A stretch of 64,000 bases of DNA, from the NCBI RefSeq assembly GCF_900116615.1, contig NZ_FPBF01000002.1, positions 496,001 to 560,000 of the forward strand, written 5' to 3'. Below are positions 7,614 through 16,517 of the stretch, piece after piece. This DNA is from Algoriphagus locisalis. GTDB lineage: Bacteria; Bacteroidota; Bacteroidia; Cytophagales; Cyclobacteriaceae. The translations under genes and the position numbers were made by a program. How positions within the stretch are numbered: position 1 is the first letter of the stretch; each line of letters opens with the position of its first letter. The notes under the pieces were generated by a model that was given only the letters and a program-made list of their open reading frames with translations, did not search any database and was not told the DNA's origin.

Positions 7614-8171
7614 TTATTCTTGTGGTCCAGGTAGCAACTCTACGAGTTCTAGTTCAAACATAATCGGGGTATTTGCCGGAATCCTTCCATCTTGAGTACC
7701 CTGTCTTCCATAAGCGTGTCTGGAAGGCATAAAGACCGTAGCCTTGTCTCCCTTTTCCATATTCAAAAGACCTACTTGAAAGCCAGTGATAAGTCCTTGT
7801 GTGCCCAAAATAAACTCAAGCGGCTCATAATCTCTTGCGGATGAAAAGATATTATTATCCTTAGCAACTTGTTCTAAAGAGGTATCAAAAACTTGATTTG
7901 AAAGCAATCTTCCTGTGTAATTTACACTAAGCGTATCTCCTGGTTCTGATTTTAATCCAGTACCGCCTAATTCCTGCCATACAATAGTAATTCCGAAGCC
8001 AGCATCATAAAGCTCCCTTACACTGACAATAGAAGCTGTATCCAGGTATCCATCAATCTCTGCAAGATCCTCATTGAAGATCACTTCGTCAGTAGCTTGC
8101 TCATCGATACAAGATGCTAAGGCAAGACTTCCTGCAATCAGGCTTAAAATGGAAAATACTCTAAATTTCAT
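7614..8171 (-). CDS. FKBP-type peptidyl-prolyl isomerase lipoprotein (2 of 3)
   Basis: A 185-residue lipoprotein (lipobox ALASC) with a single FKBP domain: LSVNYTGRLLSNQVFDTSLE, LITGFQVGLLNMEKGDKATV and NTPIMFELELVELLP. It shares the post-FDTS insertion (AKDNNIFSSARDYEPL) with both neighbours, so the three genes are paralogues from local duplication. The N-terminal 75 residues before the domain are acidic and less conserved. It lies between two FKBP genes, with one base to the next gene, and should be co-transcribed with it. It is predicted to act on folding of exported proteins. Confidence 0.9.
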   Translation of the reverse strand: MKFRVFSILSLIAGSLALASCIDEQATDEVIFNEDLAEIDGYLDTASIVSVRELYDAGFGITIVWQELGGTGLKSEPGDTLSVNYTGRLLSNQVFDTSLEQVAKDNNIFSSARDYEPLEFILGTQGLITGFQVGLLNMEKGDKATVFMPSRHAYGRQGTQDGRIPANTPIMFELELVELLPGPQE

Positions 8172-8218
8172 CGTAGTTGGTTTTGTTGTATTAATTTGAA
8201 TTATCTACTCTACGAAGC

Positions 8219-9142
8219 TTACTTTACATCCGCTACATCAACGTCGAAAATAAGGATAGAGTTAGCAGGAATTTTAGCTCCCATCGCATTCTCTCCATAC
8301 CCAAGAGGGGAAGGAATCAGAAATTTACCTTTTGATCCTTTCTTCAAAAGCAACAAACCTTCATCCCATCCTGGAATAACTTGGCCCATTCCTACTGATA
8401 CTGGAAGTGGCTCGTAGGGTCTTCCTTCGGTGAATATTCCTTTTTCCTTTGCAAGCGCCTCAATAGAAGTATCGAATAAGGTTCCGTCAATCAGGTATCC
8501 AGCATAGTTTACAGACATCGAAGTACCAGGAGTAACCGGATCACCAGTTCCCTCTTCTTCGATTATATAATAAAGTCCACTCTCAGTCTTCTGAGCTTCC
8601 AGACCTTTCTCTGTAAGGTATTCTTGAATAATCTTGTCCTCTTCAACTAATCGCTCTGCGGCTCTTTCTTCTCTCTTCACTTCTTCAGCAGCCATGACCT
8701 TCTCGAAGTAAGCCTGAATAGCTTCTTCGTTCATGATTTCAAAAGCTCCTAATCTTACTTTGATCACATCATCTTCCTTCAGAAATGGAGGAAAGTTATT
8801 CCCGAAAACAGTCTTAGCTACAGATTCAAAGGCAATACTATCGCCTTTTCTCAAGCCCGAAAAAATCTCATCCATTCCATTAGTGACAGCCATAGAATCA
8901 TTTACCTGCATGTAACCGGGAAAAGGTTGTTCAAGGGTAGAATAAATCACGGAATCGGTAGCCGTCACTATCTCAAGGTTGTAAAGCAAAAACTCACCAT
9001 TCGGAGCTTTTTCATTTCCTTCTTTCACATACGTATATTCTATACCGTCTTTCTCTGTGACTTTCGTTTTTTTACAGGAAGTCAAGGTAGTTGCTCCCAC
9101 TAATAGAGCTAGGATTGCCAAAAGGCTTTTTGAATTTTTCAT
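8219..9142 (-). CDS. FKBP-type peptidyl-prolyl isomerase lipoprotein (3 of 3), two-domain
   Basis: The start at 9142 (MKNSKSLLAILALL) is preferred over the ATG at 9163 because it begins a clean lipoprotein signal ending LTSC. The mature protein of about 285 residues has a degenerate FKBP-like region at about 30-135 and a charged Glu/Lys/Ala helix at about 135-190. A canonical FKBP domain ends the protein (MSVNYAGYLIDGTLFDTS, VIPGWDEGLLLLKKGSKGK, NSILIFDVDVADV). It thus resembles Mip/FkpA, where an N-terminal helical region dimerises and the C-terminal domain catalyses. The insertion AKEKGIFTEGRPYEPL is shared with the two downstream paralogues. It is the first gene of the trio. Confidence 0.9.
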   Translation of the reverse strand: MKNSKSLLAILALLVGATTLTSCKKTKVTEKDGIEYTYVKEGNEKAPNGEFLLYNLEIVTATDSVIYSTLEQPFPGYMQVNDSMAVTNGMDEIFSGLRKGDSIAFESVAKTVFGNNFPPFLKEDDVIKVRLGAFEIMNEEAIQAYFEKVMAAEEVKREERAAERLVEEDKIIQEYLTEKGLEAQKTESGLYYIIEEEGTGDPVTPGTSMSVNYAGYLIDGTLFDTSIEALAKEKGIFTEGRPYEPLPVSVGMGQVIPGWDEGLLLLKKGSKGKFLIPSPLGYGENAMGAKIPANSILIFDVDVADVK

Positions 9143-9272
9143 CAGATTATAATTGTTTTTCAAAGGTCATATCTAACTGCAGCAAGCAGAATTTAACTTC
9201 TGATTTCCGACAGGCTCGATTTCTTAAAGAATGTGTGATTTTTCAAGGAATTAGGGCAAGTTGCAAGGCTAT

Positions 9273-10316
9273 TTAATCTACAGTAGCCGGAACAACCCGG
9301 AATAAATCTTCCTGATGTTCTTCTACCAAAGTTTCAAATCGCTCAACGGTATCTTTTAAACTCAATGTGGACTTACCTCCTGAGGCATTTTTATGTCCAC
9401 CTCCATCGAAGTATTCTGCAGCAAACTTGTTGACAGCCACTTCACTGGAAGATCTGAAAGAGATTTTGATACCATCTTCGCGTTCCGAAAATAGGGCAGC
9501 CAGCTTTATCCCATCCAAAGATAATGCATAATTGACCAAACCTTCGGTATCGCCAGTGCGGCTTTGGTATTTTTTAAGATCTTTTTTGCTGATGGCAAAA
9601 TAGGCCATATGAAGATCCTCGTGAACAACTAAACGGCGGCTGATCGCAAAGCCTATAAATTTTAGTCTGTTTACCGAATTGGAGTCATAGATCCAGTTGG
9701 CAATCTGGGAACTGTCAGCTCCCAAGTCCAGCAATTCTGCTACAACTAAGTGAACATTCTTGGTAGTATTTGGATGTCTGAATCCACCTGTATCAGTCAT
9801 AATGCCCGCATAGAGACATTCTGCTATATCCTTGTCAAGGAGATCTTCATCACCAAGCTGCACCACCATCTCATACACCAATTCGCAGGTCGCCGCGGCT
9901 TGAGTACTCCATACACGGAAATCCGCAAAATCTTCAGGATCCTGATGATGATCTATATTGACGATATATGCGTCCGACATACGGATCATTTCGCCCAATT
10001 CATTTACCCTATTTAAAACCGAGAAATCCAGACAAAAGATTATTTCCGCTTCATTTAATTTCTTGGTAGCAAGTTCAGTCTGCGAAGGATTACTAAAATC
10101 CAATACAGAATCATTGCCTTTCATCCAGTTTAGAAACGAAGGATAATCCGTTGGAGTCACCACAGTTACCTCATGTCCTTTCTTGAGCAGGTAATTAGCC
10201 AATCCCAAAGAAGATCCCAATGCATCGGCATCGGGCTTAACGTGAGTAGTGATGAATATTTTTTTGGGTGAAGATATCTCTCTCTTAAACGAGGCTAAAG
10301 CTTCCATTTTATACAT
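9273..10316 (-). CDS. nrnA: DHH family phosphoesterase, NrnA-like (oligoribonuclease/pAp phosphatase)
   Basis: This 347-residue protein has the ordered DHH motifs: HVKPDADALGSSLGL (about 25-39), LDFS, the DHH signature in NIDHHQDPEDF, and MTDTGGFRH. The C-terminal DHHA1 substrate-binding motif is FDGGGHKNASGG. NrnA degrades short oligoribonucleotides and dephosphorylates 3'-phosphoadenosine-5'-phosphate with manganese. Those activities are assigned by family. Translation may start at 10316 (MYK) or at the ATG three codons later. The FKBP trio follows on the same strand after 130 bases. The stretch 10317-10550 beyond its start holds nothing recognisable. Confidence 0.92.
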   Translation of the reverse strand: MYKMEALASFKREISSPKKIFITTHVKPDADALGSSLGLANYLLKKGHEVTVVTPTDYPSFLNWMKGNDSVLDFSNPSQTELATKKLNEAEIIFCLDFSVLNRVNELGEMIRMSDAYIVNIDHHQDPEDFADFRVWSTQAAATCELVYEMVVQLGDEDLLDKDIAECLYAGIMTDTGGFRHPNTTKNVHLVVAELLDLGADSSQIANWIYDSNSVNRLKFIGFAISRRLVVHEDLHMAYFAISKKDLKKYQSRTGDTEGLVNYALSLDGIKLAALFSEREDGIKISFRSSSEVAVNKFAAEYFDGGGHKNASGGKSTLSLKDTVERFETLVEEHQEDLFRVVPATVD

Positions 10317-10550
10317 TTAGCTGCTTTTTGGCTCTTGTAGCTCGCAAAGGTCAGGAATTTTTTGACAATTCCCAATTATACTAGTGTATTGATAATGAGT
10401 ACTCTAAGGATTAGCTTAAGTTGATTACAAGTAATTTGGCTCTTGTAAGCTCCACTAGAAGAGCAATAGATTGAATGTCCACTGCTATAAAACACCAAGC
10501 TACGTTCATCTATCTAATAGTATTAGACTAAAATAAGCGTATAAAATCAC

Positions 10551-11756
10551 CTATTTATTTGTGTGAATCGCTAATTCATAAATCTCAAAAAACTCCTGCT
10601 CAATATCTGGATTACTTGGGGCGACCATAAAATATCTTCCATTTCTACAAGTAATATTTCTCCTCTGTAAGATTTCATCGAATTGTAGTGGAACCTGCTT
10701 CCCTTCACTATCCAAGGCTATAGTTTTACTCTTATATTTATCTCTCATTTCTTGATAGAACTGCTGCCTTTCTTCTGAAGCCATTGATTCAAAAGTTCTA
10801 TTACGATCAGTGGCATTATATCCAGGGAAATAGTTCACCAACCAGTATTCTCCAGCTTTCAAGATATGAGAGATTCTTCCTGAAGTTATCCCATTGCCAT
10901 ACAAATGAACATCATTAACATACTTCGAAGCACCTTCGAAATAATGGTATTCCGGGAGATCTATTGTAAAGCTCGATCTTAACTCATAAGGTGGATCAGC
11001 TGAGAATTCATAAATAGCAGGTTCTATCCCGTATGTCATATAAATAGAATTGCCCACTAGCTCCGCGTTCGGACGTGTGGCGGCGGTATGATAAAACTTA
11101 CCAGACCTAAACAGACTGGTATCGGGTAAATTGTTGAATCTCTCTATTTCACCTGTCGCCGGATCAAGCCAAGTGAGAAATTGAACTTCTTCGTAGAATT
11201 CCGGCTCAGAGTAATCTCTTGGCATATTATTCTGGCCTGCGAAAAGCAGCTTGGTATTATATGGAATTAAAGAAATGCCCATTCCCCAAGCTAAACCATA
11301 AGGAAGTGAATAATCATCTGGTTTAATAAGGGAAACCAAAGTCCCATCAAACTCATACGTTAACAGCCCTTGGCTTCCATATGCAAAAAACTTCTCCCCG
11401 TCCAAAAACTTTAAAGTGGTCAACAATTTTCCATAAGTATCCGGAGTATCCCTAGACTTGTAATGTTCAAATAACACTTCCCCAGAGAAGTCAGCTATAT
11501 AAATGGTAGCATCTGATTCCCTATGCTCCATAAATAATACGTGCTCCCCAATAGGGTCAATATCATGTACCGTAAAATTTCCTAGATAATCAATCCGGAT
11601 GGTATCTATAATTTCTATTGAAATTCCCGGTTTTGCAGATGAATACTCTAATTCACCTCCTCCTCTGGAAGAGCATGCCAGGAGAATCATTAAAAGTCCT
11701 AAGAGGTATATTTTCGATGCTAGAAAAAGTAAGAATTGCTTTGCTTGATTCTTCAT
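10551..11756 (-). CDS. Lipoprotein, DUF4221/beta-propeller-like
   Basis: A 401-residue protein with a signal peptide and lipobox (LLACSS) followed by a Gly/Ser linker, which predicts surface or outer-membrane attachment. The rest is rich in beta-strand segments with repeated aromatic/acidic turns, such as LTYEFDGTLVSLI and EPAIYEFSADPP. This resembles the Bacteroidota DUF4221 lipoproteins and, more distantly, the partial protein at 1-861. No catalytic motif is visible and the function is unknown. It is divergent from ndk with about 284 bases between, and no co-transcribed neighbour is evident. Family assignment is tentative, but the coding call is firm. Confidence 0.75.
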   Translation of the reverse strand: MKNQAKQFLLFLASKIYLLGLLMILLACSSRGGGELEYSSAKPGISIEIIDTIRIDYLGNFTVHDIDPIGEHVLFMEHRESDATIYIADFSGEVLFEHYKSRDTPDTYGKLLTTLKFLDGEKFFAYGSQGLLTYEFDGTLVSLIKPDDYSLPYGLAWGMGISLIPYNTKLLFAGQNNMPRDYSEPEFYEEVQFLTWLDPATGEIERFNNLPDTSLFRSGKFYHTAATRPNAELVGNSIYMTYGIEPAIYEFSADPPYELRSSFTIDLPEYHYFEGASKYVNDVHLYGNGITSGRISHILKAGEYWLVNYFPGYNATDRNRTFESMASEERQQFYQEMRDKYKSKTIALDSEGKQVPLQFDEILQRRNITCRNGRYFMVAPSNPDIEQEFFEIYELAIHTNK

Positions 11757-12000
11757 GAAAAGTCACAGTTTGATTACTCCTAATAATTTCCAAAAAAAAT
11801 AAATGGAGACAAAGGGTTTAACTAAACTTAACTCACTGAGGATCTAGGGCTTATTTCAGGACAAATGAATTTTGATATCCATGCATTTAAAGCTGATACA
11901 TAAATCACATTTTAAGGAAGGAGAAACCTAGATTCAGCTGAATCTGAATGAAATAGCGCTTAATTTTTGAATTTATTTCGGATTACCACGGGGATTCCCC

Positions 12001-12008
12001 TATTTTTG
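12001..12008 (+). promoter_or_regulatory. -7 promoter element for ndk
   Basis: TATTTTTG matches TAnnTTTG exactly. A weak -33 (TTCG, 11977-11980) lies 20 bases upstream. The element is 32 bases before the ndk start. A GGGGATTCCCC palindrome (11990-12000) abuts it. Confidence 0.6.
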
Positions 12009-12040
12009 CGCCCGATTTAAACCAATGAAATACCAATAAC

Positions 12041-12463
12041 ATGGCAACTAACAGAACATTCACCATGATCAAGCCTGATGCTTTCTCAGCAGGCAACTCA
12101 GGAGCAATCCTTAAAATGATCGAAGAAGCAGGCTTCAAAATCGTAGCCATGAAAGCTACCCAATTGACTCCGGCTCTAGCTGGTAAATTCTACGAAGTTC
12201 ACTCAGAAAGACCATTCTACGCTGATCTTTGCTCTTATATGTCTTCTGGCCCAATCATCGCAGCGATTTTGGAAAAAGATAATGCGGTGGAAGATTTCAG
12301 AAAATTGATCGGTGCTACCAATCCTGCTGATGCTGCAGAAGGAACCATCCGTAAGATCTTCGCTAAGTCTATCGAAGCGAATGCTGTCCACGGTTCTGAC
12401 TCAGACGAAAACGCCGCTAACGAAGGAGCATTCTACTTCTCTCAGACTGAAAGAGTAGGTTAA
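12041..12463 (+). CDS. ndk: Nucleoside diphosphate kinase
   Basis: This 140-residue enzyme is standard in length. It transfers the gamma phosphate from ATP to nucleoside diphosphates through a phosphohistidine. The N-terminal [10 protein letters not shown], the nucleotide-site [17 protein letters not shown] and the catalytic H117 in NAVHGSDS are all present. It is a single-gene unit with a matching TAnnTTTG promoter 32 bases upstream and a hairpin terminator 22 bases after the stop. Confidence 0.98.
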   Translation: MATNRTFTMIKPDAFSAGNSGAILKMIEEAGFKIVAMKATQLTPALAGKFYEVHSERPFYADLCSYMSSGPIIAAILEKDNAVEDFRKLIGATNPADAAEGTIRKIFAKSIEANAVHGSDSDENAANEGAFYFSQTERVG

Positions 12464-12484
12464 TTCCCACTGAAAATAAAATTT

Positions 12485-12513
12485 AAAGCACTCCGATTTG
12501 GGGTGCTTTTTTT
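12485..12513 (+). terminator. Rho-independent terminator after ndk
   Basis: AAAGCACTCC pairs with GGGGTGCTTT (one T-G pair) around a 5-base loop, followed by seven Ts. Confidence 0.88.
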
Positions 12514-12760
12514 ATTTGTATTTAACCACAGTGAGCGCAGAGGATGACACGGAGAGCGCAAAGTAGCGTTATCCTGCTTCTCCAGAAGCAGGATTTTTTT
12601 GACCCCACTACTCACTGATGCAAGTCTCCTAGCTTGTGCCAATAAGAATGTAGTCTTCAGACGACAATTTAGGTGTTTGCTTTAACGATAGCAGTCTGAA
12701 GACTGCATTATCCTGAGTCCAAGACTGAAGTCTTGAACTAAACATCCAACTTTTAACATA
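12514..12760. repeat. Non-coding stretch of dispersed-type repeats
   Basis: No gene is seen. The first part (ACCACAGTGAGCGCAGAGGA) resembles an intergenic repeat that is widespread in bacterial genomes. Around 12653-12735 there are related inverted and direct copies of CAGTCTGAAGACTG/AGTCTTCAGAC that can fold into a hairpin. Confidence 0.5.
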
Positions 12761-12814
12761 ATAAACCCTAATTCCCTGCATTCATTCACACTCAACTTTT
12801 CTAAAGAAATCACT

Positions 12815-13012
12815 TACGTACTTCTTATCACTTAGTGAAATAAAAAATACGTATTTATAGACTGGAATATGAGTAATCATAGTATTTATTACAAAAAAAG
12901 TACTTTTAAACCTTTTCAAGACCTTTTTTAATACTTATTCTAAATAAGTATTTATCTAGATATTTATTTGTAATTACGTATTTATACTTATATTTGAGTT
13001 CTAAATTACGTA
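12815..13012 (+). promoter_or_regulatory. nirB regulatory region: promoter with repeated TACGTA sites and a 21-bp palindrome
   Basis: TACGTA occurs at 12815, 12848, 12975 and 13007. A perfect palindrome, ATACTTATT-CTA-AATAAGTAT, spans 12931-12951. A consensus promoter is present: -33 TTTG (12967-12970), 18 bases, then -7 TATATTTG (12989-12996). The TACGTATTTATACTTA segment lies between these two boxes. The 21 bases at 12970-12990 recur exactly at 19553-19573 before the nitrate transporter. They are probably binding sites for the NarL-type regulator encoded at 18389, an inference from recurrence and context. Confidence 0.7.
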
Positions 13013-13015
13013 GCC

Positions 13016-15526
13016 ATGAAGAAAGTTATTGTCATAGGAAATGGAATGGTAGGATATAAGTTTTGCGAAAAACTAGCTTCCCACCCACTTCGCGATCAGT
13101 TTGAAATCACCGTTTTCGGCGAGGAATCAAGACCAGCTTACGATCGTGTTCACCTAAGCGAATATTTCACGCTGGACTCTGCGGATAAGCTGCTGTTGGC
13201 TGCGCGAGAATGGTACGCTGAGAACGGAATCACCCTTCGAACAGGTGAAATGATCACGGATATTGAAACCGAGACCAAACGTGTCTTCACCCATAAGCAT
13301 GACTATTTCGAATACGACTACCTGGTTTTAGCGACGGGATCTTCCTGCTTTGTTCCGAATATTAAAGGTGTGGACAAGCCCGGGGTATTTATCTACAGAA
13401 CCATCGAAGATCTTGATGCGATCAAGGACTACGCTCAGAAACTGAAGCATGAAGGGAAATACAAGGCTTCTGTTTTAGGTGGTGGATTGCTAGGTCTGGA
13501 AGCAGCAAATGCAGCAAAAGAGCTAGGCATGCAAACGGAAGTGATTGAATTCGCGCCCCGCCTTATGCCCCGTCAGCTTGACAAAGCTGCCAGCAACATG
13601 CTTCAAACCAAGATTGAAAGCCTAGGGATGAAAATTCACTTGGGCAAAAACTCCCAAGAAATCGTAGGAGAGGGCGGTATAGAAAAAATTAATTTTACTG
13701 ACGAGACTTCGCTCTACACCGACATGCTGATCATTTCCGCAGGCATTCGACCTAGGGATGAATTGGCAGTGAAAAGTGGCTTGAAAACCGGTGAGCGCGG
13801 TGGAGTTTATGTAAATAACAAAATGGAAACCTCCGATCCGGCGATCTACGCAATCGGAGAAGTGGCACTTTATAATAATGGAATATACGGACTAGTGGCT
13901 CCAGGATATGAGATGGCTGGAGTGGCAGTGGACCAGATCACCGGGGGAGAAAAGCTCATGAGCCCATCCATCGACATGTCCACCCAACTAAAATTGGTTG
14001 GGACTGAAGTCGCGTCATTTGGAGACCCATTTATCGAAAATGACGAGGTCACCGCGATTGTTTATGAAAACAAACAGCGTGGAGTTTATAAAAGAATCAA
14101 CATAGCCAAAGACGGTTCCAAACTTCTCGGCGGAATCATGGTCGGAGATTCTTCAGATTACAATACCCTGTTTCAGCTCTACATTAATGCGATGAAGCTT
14201 CCAGAGAATCCGGAAGATTTGATCTTGGGATCCAGAGGTGGAGAAAGCAAAAGCGCGCTGGGATCTGTATTGGATCTTCCAGACACGGCTCAGATTTGTT
14301 CCTGTGAGGCAGTCAGCAAAGGAACGATATGTGACTCAATCACAAGCGGCGCATGCTGTTCTTTCAAAGATGTAGTGAAAAGCACCAAAGCTTCCAGCTC
14401 CTGTGGTGGCTGTAAACCCATGGTGACGGATTTGGTGAAAGAGACGTTAAAGTCCATGGGACAGGAAGTGAAAGAAACGATATGCGAGCACTTCGAATAC
14501 AGTCGTCAGGAAATGTACGATCTGGTAAAGCTCCACAGCATCATGGATTTTGACGAAGCGCTGGATCGCCATGGCAAAGGACATGGTTGCGAAACCTGCA
14601 AACCTGTTTTGGCATCGATTTTCGCAAGTATCTATATGGAAACCGCCAATCGACAGGCTCCTATCCAGGATTCGAACGATAGATTTTTGGCAAATATTCA
14701 AAGAAACGGCACCTACTCCGTGGTACCAAGAGTTCCGGGAGGAGAGATTACTCCTGAGAAATTGATGGTATTGGGACAAGTTGCTAAGAAATACGATCTC
14801 TACACCAAAATCACCGGCGGCCAGCGAATTGATCTTTTTGGCGCGCAGCTCCATGAGCTTCCGATGATCTGGAAAGAATTGATTGATGCGGGATTTGAAA
14901 GTGGTCACGCCTATGGCAAATCACTTAGAACTGTTAAAAGCTGTGTAGGCTCAACCTGGTGTCGCTATGGATTACACGACAGCGTGAGCTTTGCGATCCG
15001 AATCGAAGAACGCTACAAAGGCCTTCGTTCGCCACACAAACTCAAAGGTGGCGTATCCGGATGTATCCGCGAATGCGCAGAAGCAAGAGGAAAAGACTTT
15101 GGTGTGATCGCGGTAGAAGGCGGATGGAACCTGTTCGTCTGTGGAAATGGCGGGGCTACTCCAAAGCACGCAATCCTTTTAGCAGAAAAACTAGACGACG
15201 AAACCTGCATCAAATACCTCGATAGATTCCTTGTGTATTACATCAGAACAGCTGCCCCTTTGCAACGCACAGCTCCTTGGCTGGACAAGCTGGAGGGTGG
15301 CATAGAATACTTGAAAAAAGTAATAGTGGAAGACAGCCTCGGAATTGGTGAGGAACTGGAAGCTGAAATGGAAGAATTGGTGCAGCGCTATGCATGCGAA
15401 TGGAAAGAAGCCATCGAAGATCCACAGATGATGAAGCGATTCAAGCCTTTTGTCAACTCGGATGAGACCGACGAAAGCTTGGTTTTTGTCCCAATGAGAG
15501 ATCAAAAAATGCCTAGACCTTGGTAA
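13016..15526 (+). CDS. nirB: NAD(P)H nitrite reductase large subunit
   Basis: NirB reduces nitrite to ammonium with six electrons from NAD(P)H. The 836-residue protein has the full domain order. An FAD/NAD-binding oxidoreductase module (about 1-290) begins KKVIVIGNGMVGYKF. A linker domain and a BFD-like [2Fe-2S] domain at about 425-470 (CSCEAVSKG and CGGCKP) follow, then a second Cys pair (CETCKP). The C-terminal siroheme/[4Fe-4S] region has SCVGSTWC near 641 and GCIRECAEARGKDFG near 681, which gives the C-x5-C...C-x3-C ligands. It is first in an operon with nirD, DUF4202 and the sensor kinase. Its upstream region carries four TACGTA motifs. Confidence 0.97.
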   Translation: MKKVIVIGNGMVGYKFCEKLASHPLRDQFEITVFGEESRPAYDRVHLSEYFTLDSADKLLLAAREWYAENGITLRTGEMITDIETETKRVFTHKHDYFEYDYLVLATGSSCFVPNIKGVDKPGVFIYRTIEDLDAIKDYAQKLKHEGKYKASVLGGGLLGLEAANAAKELGMQTEVIEFAPRLMPRQLDKAASNMLQTKIESLGMKIHLGKNSQEIVGEGGIEKINFTDETSLYTDMLIISAGIRPRDELAVKSGLKTGERGGVYVNNKMETSDPAIYAIGEVALYNNGIYGLVAPGYEMAGVAVDQITGGEKLMSPSIDMSTQLKLVGTEVASFGDPFIENDEVTAIVYENKQRGVYKRINIAKDGSKLLGGIMVGDSSDYNTLFQLYINAMKLPENPEDLILGSRGGESKSALGSVLDLPDTAQICSCEAVSKGTICDSITSGACCSFKDVVKSTKASSSCGGCKPMVTDLVKETLKSMGQEVKETICEHFEYSRQEMYDLVKLHSIMDFDEALDRHGKGHGCETCKPVLASIFASIYMETANRQAPIQDSNDRFLANIQRNGTYSVVPRVPGGEITPEKLMVLGQVAKKYDLYTKITGGQRIDLFGAQLHELPMIWKELIDAGFESGHAYGKSLRTVKSCVGSTWCRYGLHDSVSFAIRIEERYKGLRSPHKLKGGVSGCIRECAEARGKDFGVIAVEGGWNLFVCGNGGATPKHAILLAEKLDDETCIKYLDRFLVYYIRTAAPLQRTAPWLDKLEGGIEYLKKVIVEDSLGIGEELEAEMEELVQRYACEWKEAIEDPQMMKRFKPFVNSDETDESLVFVPMRDQKMPRPW

Positions 15527-15544
15527 TCCAATAAGAATAAGATC

Positions 15545-15922
15545 ATGGAAGAATTATTAAAAAACTATCAATCTGTAGCTGAGGAACATGCTATCCATTG
15601 GATCAAAGTAGGTCAAACGGATGACTTTCCAGAGAATGCGGGAGCCTGTGTGAAATACAATGCCAAGCAAATAGCAGTGTATCATTTTACCCGAACAAAC
15701 TCCTGGTATGCCTGCCAAAACCTTTGTCCACACAAGATGGAAATGGTGCTCAGCCGTGGCATGACAGGGGATTCTCAGGGAATTCCAAAAGTGGCTTGTC
15801 CGCTTCATAAGAAGACCTTTTCCTTGGAAGATGGCAGTAATCTGAACGGAGAAGAATATAGTATTGCGACTTATCCGGTCAGGATTCAGGAGGGAAATGT
15901 ATATATTGGATTCGCAGATTAA
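15545..15922 (+). CDS. nirD: Nitrite reductase small subunit, Rieske-type
   Basis: This 125-residue protein partners NirB. A Rieske-like domain is visible, with CPHKMEMVLSRG and CPLHKKTFSLEDG in the ligand positions (C-x-H and C-x2-H). It lies 18 bases after nirB and 12 bases before the DUF4202 gene, so it is surely co-transcribed. The N-terminal 25 residues are an extension relative to the minimal Rieske fold. Confidence 0.95.
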   Translation: MEELLKNYQSVAEEHAIHWIKVGQTDDFPENAGACVKYNAKQIAVYHFTRTNSWYACQNLCPHKMEMVLSRGMTGDSQGIPKVACPLHKKTFSLEDGSNLNGEEYSIATYPVRIQEGNVYIGFAD

Positions 15923-15934
15923 TCCAATTGACAC

Positions 15935-16513
15935 ATGAACAAATTCCAGAAAGCAATCACATTGATCGATCAGGTCAATGCGGAAGACCCCATCAAAGAA
16001 GTAGTTGCTGGAAAAGAGATTGCAAAAGAACTGTTGTACTCCATCCGTATGACCGAAAAACTGGATCAGTTTGATCCCGAAGCTTCCGAGGCTATGCAGC
16101 TCGCTGTCAGAGCACAGCACATCGGCAGATGGAAAATCCCGAGATCAGATTACCCGATGGACAGAGTCGGTTATCTCAGGTGGAGAGAAGAACTGAAAAA
16201 GATGCATGCGGACATGGCTGCTGAAATTCTCCAGGAAGCCGGCTATGATGAAGAGACCATAGAACGAGCAAAATTCCTGATCAGAAAGAAGCAATTGAAA
16301 ACAGATCCTGATACTCAAACCATGGAAGATGTAATCTGCCTGGTATTTCTGGAATATTATTTCGAGGAATTTGCTGCCAAACATGAGGATGCCAAGATCA
16401 TCGATATTCTTCAAAAAACCTGGGCTAAAATGTCTGAAAAAGGACATAGAGCCGCATTACAATTACCATTTTCTCCTTCAAGCTTAGAATTAGTAAAGCA
16501 AGCTATTACTTAA
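15935..16513 (+). CDS. DUF4202 family protein
   Basis: A 192-residue, mostly alpha-helical soluble protein that matches what I know of DUF4202, a family that recurs beside nitrite reductase genes. Conserved-looking polar blocks are RAQHIGRWKIPRSDYP, GYLRWREELKKMHA and DVICLVFLEYYFEEF. The H and D residues recall an HD-type metal site, but no activity is established. It is 12 bases downstream of nirD and four bases upstream of the sensor kinase, within one transcription unit. A supporting role in nitrite reduction is inferred from context only. Confidence 0.85.
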   Translation: MNKFQKAITLIDQVNAEDPIKEVVAGKEIAKELLYSIRMTEKLDQFDPEASEAMQLAVRAQHIGRWKIPRSDYPMDRVGYLRWREELKKMHADMAAEILQEAGYDEETIERAKFLIRKKQLKTDPDTQTMEDVICLVFLEYYFEEFAAKHEDAKIIDILQKTWAKMSEKGHRAALQLPFSPSSLELVKQAIT

Positions 16514-16517
16514 ACAA

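Noticed and set aside
14447..14908. Minus-strand open frame of 153 codons within nirB
   Set aside because: nirB is complete and conserved through this region, and the antisense product resembles no protein.
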